Origin: Bacteroidales bacterium UBA2632
GTDB lineage: Bacteria > Bacteroidota > Bacteroidia > Bacteroidales > Dysgonomonadaceae
Length of the DNA stretch: 6,705 nt
Direction of reading: 5' to 3'
NCBI GenBank assembly: GCA_002359825.1
Contig: DENY01000196.1
Span: 7,007-13,711, forward strand
Part shown: positions 1 through 5,166 of the stretch, piece by piece
How positions within the stretch are numbered: position 1 is the first letter of the stretch
Layout: every line of letters begins with the position of its first letter
Translations under genes and position numbers: made by a program
The notes under the pieces: generated by a model
Told to the model about the DNA's origin: nothing
Seen by the model: only the letters and a program-made list of their open reading frames with translations
The model's database searches: none

Positions 1-2
1 CT

Positions 3-389
3 TTCAAGTCTATGATTCGTGATTTGGCAATGAAATTTCCCGATTTCTTTGTTCTTATTTCTAATTGGTTTGATATTGTTTCAAAAGAAGGTTACTTCGA
101 TGCAGAAATTGATGACCATGCTGGTGAGCAAGAAACATCGGTATTGATGCATTTTCTCCCCGATTTGGTGAAGCTTGAAACTGCTGGTAAAGGAACTTTG
201 CATCCTTGGGACATTCAAGCGATAAACGATAAAACGGCTTGGGCTCCTCGAAACTGGGGTAAAGCAACCGACGACACTGGGGTGGGAAATCCTGAAAAAT
301 CAACCGCGGAAAAAGGTAAAAGATATGCTGAAGAGGTGACCAAAAGAATTGCGGATTTGTTGATTGAAATGGCTGATACTACTATATAA
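3..389 (+). CDS. Creatininase-family amidohydrolase, C-terminal part (5' end outside window)
   Basis: The reading frame is open from the left edge, so the gene starts upstream; the first ATG at 12 is internal. The visible part is the C-terminal half of a protein of the creatininase family, metal-dependent cyclic amidohydrolases of the cytoplasm that include creatinine amidohydrolase and MftE-like peptidases. The diagnostic motif is DDHAGEQETS (from base 111, His codon at 117-119), matching the family's HAGxxETS segment whose His and Glu lie at the active site. The end, with STAEKG and an amphipathic helix, also fits the family. The N-terminal metal ligands (the E-x-H and NGH motifs) are not in the window, so activity and substrate cannot be judged. 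The gene is a chromosomal flank of the cassette array: its stop is about 45 bases before the first array site. Family assignment is good; exact substrate unknown. Confidence 0.85.
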   Translation, partial: FKSMIRDLAMKFPDFFVLISNWFDIVSKEGYFDAEIDDHAGEQETSVLMHFLPDLVKLETAGKGTLHPWDIQAINDKTAWAPRNWGKATDDTGVGNPEKSTAEKGKRYAEEVTKRIADLLIEMADTTI

Positions 390-432
390 AACTCTCATAA
401 TGAGTAGTCAAAATCTTCAAGGAGTATGTGAT

Positions 433-555
433 GGCAACGTGTTTGCGTAGTTAGTTGCGTGTTTGAGCAACTAATTTAGCAAATAAATGACGAATAGAAT
501 ATTCTACAGGAGTACTCGTAAGTAGGCGAGAACTAGCAATTAATTATTCACGTTG
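433..555 (-). repeat. attC-like structured site 3 (distal end of array)
   Basis: The outer boxes CAACGTG (435-441) and CACGTTG (549-555) are perfect inverted repeats. Inside them lie several smaller foldable pieces. TTTGC (442-445 region) pairs with GCAAA, enclosing TTAGTTGC (451-458) and GCAACTAA (467-474). TAGAATATTCTA is a palindrome (495-506). AGTACTCG pairs with CGAGAACT (511-534) with one mismatch. The site begins about 14 bases beyond the stop of the NTF2-like gene, as sites 1 and 2 do for their genes, and on the - strand it ends in ACGTT like the other core boxes. Its interior is unlike sites 1 and 2, so it belongs to a different site subfamily or has diverged. It marks the junction with the creatininase flank. 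Confidence 0.55.
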
Positions 556-568
556 TTGTTGACAACAA

Positions 569-910
569 TTATTTTTTGTCTGTGCTAAATTTAAGTTGTC
601 TCTCGTATTCTTTATTGTCAAAATAGCCTTTTGATTCTTGGATTAACCCTTCCTCGTTTATAGTCCATTCTTCAAATCCGTTAATGCTTACTTTGCTCCC
701 ATTTCCATCTGGCCCAATATTAGTTCCAGTAAATGTCCAATGAAACTTTGTTTTGTCCTTGTTTGTATGTGGAACACCATATTTTTTTAGCGTAGCATCA
801 GCCCAAACAAAAGCAATTTGGCCCTTATTTATAAGAGTTTTGTATTCATTCACGGGTTCGTAAAAGGGTTTCCGTTCTCGTTTTTTTTTGTGACTCAAAA
901 TATTCTCCAA
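569..910 (-). CDS. Surviving C-terminal reading frame of the NTF2-like gene (113 codons)
   Basis: This is the longest intact frame of the broken gene above. It can only begin at TTG (910-908), because a TGA lies just two codons upstream in the same frame and no ATG precedes the conserved part. Its first dozen residues (HKKKRERK region) come from reading the A-rich run and do not look like a natural N-terminus. The rest (from PFYEPVNEYKTL) is recognisable NTF2-like C-terminal sequence. Translation as an independent protein is doubtful, and the half-domain lacks the first helices of the cone-shaped fold. Confidence 0.45.
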   Translation of the reverse strand: MENILSHKKKRERKPFYEPVNEYKTLINKGQIAFVWADATLKKYGVPHTNKDKTKFHWTFTGTNIGPDGNGSKVSINGFEEWTINEEGLIQESKGYFDNKEYERQLKFSTDKK

Positions 911-1114
911 TTGTCATGACGGAATTTTCCGAGACTCCATCTCTAATTATTGCACTTGCCAGGTTTGCCTTGTTTGAAACTATGGAATCCAAAGTCTGCC
1001 AATCAGAATTACCTACAGCAAACAATAGCTTTTCTACAAAAGCTTTTAATTCTTTTTCGTCTGGATTTAGTGTTTTAACTTCTTCAATAAAATAATACTC
1101 AATGTTCTATTCAT
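569..1114 (-). pseudogene. NTF2-like (SnoaL-like fold) gene broken by frameshifts
   Basis: Read in two frames, this stretch gives one continuous small NTF2-like protein. The N-terminal part, in a frame open from 1106, includes PDEKELKAFVEKLLFAV and ENSVMTIGEYF. The C-terminal part includes GQIAFVWADATLKKYG, FEEWTINEEGLI and a final FDNKEYERQL, typical of the family's last strands. The frames join at a run of nine A (- strand, 889-881); eight would restore one frame reading ESQKKKRERKPFYEP. A second lesion lies at the start: the only nearby ATG (1114-1112) is in another frame, and TAG at 1109-1107 blocks the N-terminal frame. NTF2-like proteins bind or convert small molecules in many contexts, so no function is assigned. 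The gene starts about 27 bases after the end of site 2, as expected for a cassette. Either or both shifts could be sequencing errors in a live gene; a distal, decaying cassette is the simpler reading. Confidence 0.6.
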
Positions 1115-1132
1115 AATTGGATTTTTTAATTG

Positions 1133-1265
1133 CTTTCAACGTTTCGGGTATTGCCGAAGGCGGGGTTTTTAGCACAAAAGTTCAATAGAATTACTGCTGT
1201 TGAATCTTGCACATATGTCCAATCGAAGCCGTTCAGCCCCGCTTTTGGCAATACCTTGTTAGCGG
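1133..1265 (-). repeat. attC-like structured site 2 (3' end of the ATPase cassette)
   Basis: The inner stem is GGTATTGCCGAAGGCGGGG (1147-1165) against CCCCGCTTTTGGCAATACC (1237-1255), 17 of 19 positions paired. Outside it lie core boxes: GTTAGCGG (1258-1265, which reads CCGCTAAC on the - strand) and CTTTCAAC (1133-1140, GTTGAAAG on the - strand). The spacers between stem and core are unequal, 2 bases on one side and 6 on the other. A secondary hairpin (AAGTTCAA with TTGAATCTT) lies in the roughly 70-base interior. The ATPase stop codon is 11 bases from the outer box. The segments GCGGGGTTTT and AGCA after the left arm, and GCC-TTC-GCCCCGC before the right arm, recur in site 1, so the two sites are homologous. 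Confidence 0.7.
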
Positions 1266-1276
1266 TTTGGGCACTG

Positions 1277-3865
1277 TTAATTGTATGTTGTCTGGAATGC
1301 TCTCAGTTTATTTTTAAATGTGTCTTTCCAAGTTGAATAATTGCTTATATCTTGTGCAATTTCTGCCTTGTTTGGTAATTGCGAAATTGTTGAAGTTCCT
1401 CCATCGTGTTCGGTAACTGAATATTTGCCAAACAAATTTAAAAGAAAATCAACGTCTGTTTGTTCAGTGACGATGTAACTTGATAAATTCCCTTTCTTCA
1501 AATGAATGTTTTTATTGAAACGTTCGTATGTTTTGTTTGATAAAACTTCTTCAACGGAACGTTCTAACAACATTCTAAATCTTTTTCTCGCAGAATCAAG
1601 TTTTGTTTCACGTCCGTGTGCATCAGTTAATGCAAGTCCATCGTGTTCAGTTAGTATTCTTCTGATAGAATCAACTCTTTCTTGAACGTTTTTTGCTAAA
1701 TATGGAATTTCGTCTGTTACGATACCACTTATTCCATTGTATTTGTCAATTCCGATTACGGTACATTCTGTTTTAGTGATGGTTTTGTGTGTGTCTATGA
1801 GCAAACGTAAGAACGATAAGTCGTGAGTAAACACAACTATTTGTCGATTTTGAGATAGTTGAACGATTTTAGTTGCAATTAAGTCTCTATAATCCATATC
1901 TAAAGACGTAACAGGGTCGTCAAAAATTATTGTGTTTAGGCGATTGTCAATTGTGCTTTCAGCTAAAAAATTTGATAATGCAATAATTTTTTGTTCACCT
2001 TCACTTAGGATTGAGTTTATTGAATCATTTATTCCGTTTAAACCACATCTTTGATACGTGTTTCCTTGACTTGTTCTCGTTTTTGAAATCAAAACTTTAC
2101 TAGCTAAATCTCGATTGAAGAAATTGAGATGAGAAATAAATTCTTGATGTTGTAAACTTACGGCTTGGTTTTCCATTAATTCGCCAATTTTACGTGAAAT
2201 TGCATTGGTAGCAAGTTGTGATTGACAAGTGTTTATCCAAGATTTGTATTTGTGTTCGTCATAATACTGAAGAATTGCCGTTTTGTTATTATACAAAAAT
2301 TCTTTTGCCGTTAGTTCATTAAGTTCGAAAACTAAGGCATTTCTATTTTGCATAAGTTGATTGTTCTGTTCTATTTCTGTATCAATTATTGGAATTATGT
2401 TTCCTATACTTGGTGTCAGAGTTTGTAAACTTATATTTAGCTCACCACCATTTTGCAAGAATGAAACGATTGAATCTCGGAATGTGCCGACTGAATTAGC
2501 AAACAGGTTATAACTATCTCTAAAATTTGGTATTAACTGCTCTAACTCTGCAAGGTTTTCAATTGGTGGGATGACAAATGAATTATATACGGTTATTTTT
2601 CTCTGAATTGTTGAGTTAATTGTATTTAGACGTGTAGAAACATCATTTAACACAAATTGATTGAACGTTGTCAATCTTTGTTGTGCTGTTTCGTCAAGTT
2701 CTTGTTGGCACAACACACATTTTTCTAATGAAATTGAGGACGGGAAATTTTGACCGTCTGAAAGATGTGAACTATGGGCGTAATTTCTTGCGGCTTCCCA
2801 CAAAGTTCGCCAAGGACTTGTTCCAAATCCTTCCAACGTATTTACGTTTTGTAGTTCTGTTGTCGCAATTTGATACGCTTGATTTATGCTTTCAAAAGAA
2901 TTTCTATTTTCTCTTAACTCATTTAAGTTTTGCTCGTTGAATAATGTTTCAATTTTAGAAAACTGTTGTATATAGCCGTTAATTCGTGTTCGCTGATTAG
3001 TTAAGTTTGTAACGTTCTGTTGAGGATTTTGTGCTGTGGTTAATGCTGTAAGCTCTTGCTTTCTATTGGTATTTGTTTGAGTAAATTGGATAGATGAATC
3101 AACGTTAGTGCGCTGTGAATTTTCTATTGTACCGTACCATAGTGCTGTGGAGGTTTGAAGTAAGTTTTGTGGTAACTCTGGTTTTCGTGAGTTATATGTA
3201 GCAACAGACACACTAAAGGCTTGCGAAATGCTTCCAAGAGTTGAAACTAATTTTTCTAGAATATCAATTCCAACAGGTTTATATTCTGTTGGATTTTCAT
3301 TGTTGATGTAAATATTCCCGCACTCATTGTCAAAAACAAAAATCGAATTAAGAATAGGATTACTCGGATTATTTTCTGTCCAAGAAAAACTAACGGTTGA
3401 GCCGTTGCTTTCTACAATAAAATCAACTTGTTGTAAATTAGAAGACGGATTAAAAACATTCTTTTTTAGTGTAACACTTGGATTTCTGCTCCAGCAAAGT
3501 TTTCTTAAAATACGTGAATAGCTTGATTTACCTGAACCATTGTTGCCATAAACAACATTCAAACCTGTATTTGAAAATTGTAAATCTCCTTGACTGTGCA
3601 AAGCACAAATATTAATTGGATTTCTAAGACTAATTAATTTTGGATAATTTCCACTTGGCGTTGTTGCTGTCGGAATGTGAGTGCTGTCAAGCAGAACCGC
3701 GTTTAAAGTGATTGAAGTGTCACCACATTCTTTTTTGACTAATTGAACAAGTTCGTCAATATCAGTTTGCGTAAGTGTTGTTGATGTTACAAGTCTTCGT
3801 AAGGCATCTTGAATGAATGCTGGTCTTCCTTGCGACCAGTTTAAAATATCTTGATATATTGACAT
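1277..3865 (-). CDS. Rad50/RloC-like ABC-type ATPase with zinc-hook motif, probable defence protein
   Basis: This is an 862-residue cytoplasmic SMC/Rad50-like ATPase. Walker A is GNNGSGKSS (residues 107-115), preceded by a QxxGDLQFSNTGLNVVYG strand. The middle (about 200-560) is helical and Gln/Asn-rich, broken by CVLC (383-386), a CxxC motif like the zinc hooks of Rad50 and RloC. The ABC signature is LSEGEQ (620-625), Walker B is IIFDDPVTSLD (646-656), and the H-loop is VVFTHD (677-682). All ATPase motifs are intact. The C-terminal 180 residues hold R764-x3-E768 (RMLLERSVEE), a segment I recall as conserved in this large family (R-x-x-W-E-R-A-V-E-E). It superficially resembles the Arg-Glu part of the Arg-Glu-His triad of the PrrC/RloC anticodon nucleases; candidate His residues are 788 and 820. 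Start ATG at 3865 lies about 57 bases after the cassette boundary; the stop abuts site 2. A nuclease or phage-defence role is inference; ATPase membership is firm. Confidence 0.85.
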   Translation of the reverse strand: MSIYQDILNWSQGRPAFIQDALRRLVTSTTLTQTDIDELVQLVKKECGDTSITLNAVLLDSTHIPTATTPSGNYPKLISLRNPINICALHSQGDLQFSNTGLNVVYGNNGSGKSSYSRILRKLCWSRNPSVTLKKNVFNPSSNLQQVDFIVESNGSTVSFSWTENNPSNPILNSIFVFDNECGNIYINNENPTEYKPVGIDILEKLVSTLGSISQAFSVSVATYNSRKPELPQNLLQTSTALWYGTIENSQRTNVDSSIQFTQTNTNRKQELTALTTAQNPQQNVTNLTNQRTRINGYIQQFSKIETLFNEQNLNELRENRNSFESINQAYQIATTELQNVNTLEGFGTSPWRTLWEAARNYAHSSHLSDGQNFPSSISLEKCVLCQQELDETAQQRLTTFNQFVLNDVSTRLNTINSTIQRKITVYNSFVIPPIENLAELEQLIPNFRDSYNLFANSVGTFRDSIVSFLQNGGELNISLQTLTPSIGNIIPIIDTEIEQNNQLMQNRNALVFELNELTAKEFLYNNKTAILQYYDEHKYKSWINTCQSQLATNAISRKIGELMENQAVSLQHQEFISHLNFFNRDLASKVLISKTRTSQGNTYQRCGLNGINDSINSILSEGEQKIIALSNFLAESTIDNRLNTIIFDDPVTSLDMDYRDLIATKIVQLSQNRQIVVFTHDLSFLRLLIDTHKTITKTECTVIGIDKYNGISGIVTDEIPYLAKNVQERVDSIRRILTEHDGLALTDAHGRETKLDSARKRFRMLLERSVEEVLSNKTYERFNKNIHLKKGNLSSYIVTEQTDVDFLLNLFGKYSVTEHDGGTSTISQLPNKAEIAQDISNYSTWKDTFKNKLRAFQTTYN

Positions 3866-3914
3866 TGTTCAAAGTCTGTGTTTATAGTTTTCCGTGTGTG
3901 TCGTTTTTGCCTGA

Positions 3915-4047
3915 CCGCTAACGGTCAAGTATAAGCGTAGTGCGGGTTTTCGGAGCAATACACTGTCCGCCAACACGAACTTTGATAGATGGCAAAATAC
4001 TAAATTTTAGCCACTTCGCCCGCATTACGCTTATACAATGTTGGCGG
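3915..4047 (-). repeat. attC-like structured site 1 (3' end of the nucleotidyltransferase cassette)
   Basis: The inner stem is GTATAAGCGTAGTGCGGG (3929-3946) against CCCGCATTACGCTTATAC (4019-4036), 17 of 18 positions paired. Core boxes flank it: CCGCTAAC (3915-3922; GTTAGCGG on the - strand) and GTTGGCGG (4040-4047; CCGCCAAC on the - strand). The spacers are 6 and 3 bases, so the outer pairing is offset, as in attC hairpins with extrahelical bases. The left box lies in the small palindrome GACCGCTAACGGTC (3913-3926). The interior holds a further stem (GGCAAAAT 3991-3998 with ATTTTAGCC) and an extra core copy CCGCCAAC (3967-3974). The nucleotidyltransferase stop codon is 8 bases from the outer box. 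I recall similar intergenic hairpins from other Bacteroidota genomes, but that is memory, not a search. Confidence 0.75.
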
Positions 4048-4055
4048 TAGTTTAT

Positions 4056-4826
4056 TTATTCAATTCTCCTTAATACCCCCTTTAATTTTGCTTCAACTCC
4101 AAGATTATCAAAAAGTTTTTCAGTCAATGTTAATGTCTTCTTGAAAGCTGTTTTAATATCTGTCGGATCTAATTCTGATGTTGTCTGCTGAAATAACGAA
4201 TACCAATCTGGATCTATGTCATTTTCCAAGCTTTTTGTTGGACTTTCCCAATGTTTGGTTTGGTATGTTTCAATTCTTATTAACCAAAGTAAATATTTTT
4301 GAACATTTGATAAGCTTTGGTAAGCGTGAGCAAATTCCTGTCGTTTAATTAAGTTGCTTGTTGTAAGTAAAACATTCAACAATGATTGGCTCAACCACAG
4401 GATATTTTCATTTGTTGTTCGATCAGATACTTTAGTTTTTATTTCTTTGAGCGTGTTAGTCAATAAATCTTCTTTATCTACTAAAATCATCTTGTCAAAG
4501 TCGCTAAACTCTACCAATCCGTCCCACGATTTGATAACTTCCATTTGGTCGTTTGTCAAAAAATGAAACTCCCCCCTTATCATATTTTCAAAAATGGCAG
4601 CTTCACTTCCAAACTCGTTGGTAAAATATAATGCCAAAGGATGAATTTGGCTTACCCAATTTTCAGCGGAAAATTTTTCTTTATCCTTCAAGAAGATGTA
4701 GAATTCAATATCTGAATATTTGTCCCCTTCATTTTTGGTAAATGACCCATACATAAATACGGCAGAAATATTTTTATCATTTTGAGCTATTGACTTTGTT
4801 TTGTCAATCATCTGTAACTGTATCAT
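4056..4826 (-). CDS. lnu: Lnu(B)/Lnu(F)-like lincosamide nucleotidyltransferase
   Basis: The 256-residue protein has the nucleotidyltransferase fold of antibiotic-adenylating enzymes. The signature MYGSFTKNEGDKYSDIEFYI (residues 25-44) carries G27-S28 and the metal-binding acidic pair D39 and E41. RGEFHFL follows with E86, which by position corresponds to the catalytic-base Glu (E89) of Lnu(B)/LinB. The C-terminal half (about 125-250) is helical, with the NLIKRQEFAHAYQSLSNVQKYLLWLIR segment region typical of this branch. Known relatives transfer a nucleotide from ATP to a hydroxyl of lincomycin or clindamycin in the cytoplasm; substrate here is inferred. Length matches Lnu(B) and Lnu(F), about 267-273 residues, with a slightly shorter N-terminus. 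The start ATG at 4826 gives the family N-terminus (MIQLQMIDKTK). It is the first gene after the putative attI and promoter, the best-expressed position in an integron. lnu(F) is itself known as an integron cassette. Confidence 0.8.
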   Translation of the reverse strand: MIQLQMIDKTKSIAQNDKNISAVFMYGSFTKNEGDKYSDIEFYIFLKDKEKFSAENWVSQIHPLALYFTNEFGSEAAIFENMIRGEFHFLTNDQMEVIKSWDGLVEFSDFDKMILVDKEDLLTNTLKEIKTKVSDRTTNENILWLSQSLLNVLLTTSNLIKRQEFAHAYQSLSNVQKYLLWLIRIETYQTKHWESPTKSLENDIDPDWYSLFQQTTSELDPTDIKTAFKKTLTLTEKLFDNLGVEAKLKGVLRRIE

Positions 4827-4853
4827 TTTCTAATTTTTTAATATTAACAATCG

Positions 4854-4879
4854 TCCTTTCTACTTAGCGTAGTAAAGGA
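4854..4879 (-). promoter_or_regulatory. Leader hairpin upstream of the nucleotidyltransferase gene
   Basis: TCCTTT-CTAC (4854-4863) pairs with GTAG-AAAGGA (4869-4879, one bulged T at 4873) around the loop TTAGC, giving a 10-pair stem about 28 bases before the start codon at 4826. A three-codon frame, ATG AAG CTA TAA (Met-Lys-Leu-stop, 4922-4911 on the - strand), lies upstream. A short uORF followed by a hairpin recalls the ribosome-mediated attenuators that control some resistance genes, but the sequence shows no alternative pairing partner or U-run, so this is only a possibility. No TAnnTTTG box is evident in the rest of 4827-4960. Confidence 0.3.
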
Positions 4880-4961
4880 TATTTCAATTCTTATTCTATC
4901 TTACAGTTACTTATAGCTTCATTTTCTTGAATGTTTTTCGTTGTTAATCGTTTCTTCAAAT

Positions 4962-5008
4962 TACCGCCAACGTTTGTATTTACGCAACAAATATACAACA
5001 TTCGTAAA
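4962..5008 (-). other. attI-like insertion site for cassettes (putative)
   Basis: TACCGCCAAC (4962-4971), GTTGGCGGTA on the - strand, is a core box without the ~18-base stem and partner box found at sites 1 and 2. On the - strand the context AATACAAACGTTGGCGG resembles the R' sides of site 1 (TTATACTTGACCGTTAGCGG) and site 2 (AATACCCGAAACGTT). It lies between the divergent recombinase gene and the first cassette, where attI sits in integrons. The bases 3' of GTT match the box at the end of cassette 1, so they would have arrived with that cassette. The resident attI would then be the part at 4972 and above. Confidence 0.55.
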
Positions 5009-5014
5009 CATAAA
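4988..5014 (-). promoter_or_regulatory. Candidate cassette promoter (Pc-like), reading leftward
   Basis: On the - strand TATATTTG (4995-4988) is a perfect Bacteroidota -7 box (TAnnTTTG). The -33 region 13-19 bases upstream is TTTATG (5014-5009), a weak match to TTTG. Transcription would start near 4981, about 10 bases before the cassette junction, and so would serve any gene inserted at the site. The spacer contains TTTACGAATGTT, which also precedes the recombinase promoter. Confidence 0.45.
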
Positions 5015-5032
5015 GTTTATAACATTCGTAAA
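4997..5032 (+). repeat. Direct repeats AACATTCGTAAA, with an inverted copy at 5122-5131
   Basis: AACATTCGTAAA occurs at 4997-5008 and 5021-5032, start to start 24 bases. A ten-base inverted copy, TACGAATGTT, is at 5122-5131. The first copy abuts the leftward -7 box and the inverted copy lies 4 bases before the rightward -7 box. The same element therefore sits in the same place in both divergent promoters. They could be regulator sites, accessory recombinase-binding sites like the direct repeats of attI1, or parts of the promoters. Confidence 0.5.
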
Positions 5033-5121
5033 TCATTCAACATTGAATATATGCAGATCATTCATAAGCCCATTATTTATACCAGAATAATCAAAGAAAA
5101 AATCGAAAAAAGAATAGAGTA

Positions 5122-5143
5122 TACGAATGTTTTGTTATTTTTG
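5122..5143 (+). promoter_or_regulatory. Candidate promoter of the recombinase gene
   Basis: TATTTTTG (5136-5143) matches the Bacteroidota -7 box TAnnTTTG and would start transcription near 5150, about 17 bases before the ATG at 5167. No TTTG is visible at the -33 position. The repeat element TACGAATGTT (5122-5131) occupies the spacer, so a protein bound there could control the recombinase. The same TTATTTTTGTGT string occurs before mutA. Confidence 0.45.
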
Positions 5144-5166
5144 TGTATAAAGCTAAATACAATAAA

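Noticed and set aside
391..408. Hairpin ACTCTCAT/ATGAGTAGT after the creatininase-family gene as a terminator
   Set aside because: The stem is short with a bulge and is not followed by a T run.
557..580. TTGTTGACAACAA followed by T-rich sequence as an intrinsic terminator on the + strand
   Set aside because: The stem-forming part is a near-perfect palindrome with almost no loop, and it lies at the 3' end of a - strand frame far from the creatininase-family stop.
1130..1336. 68-codon + strand frame over site 2
   Set aside because: It lies on the stem-loop site and the end of the ATPase gene; open by chance.
4997..5131. AACATTCGTAAA copies as a CRISPR array
   Set aside because: Repeats are only 12 bases with one 12-base spacer, one copy is inverted, and no cas genes are present.
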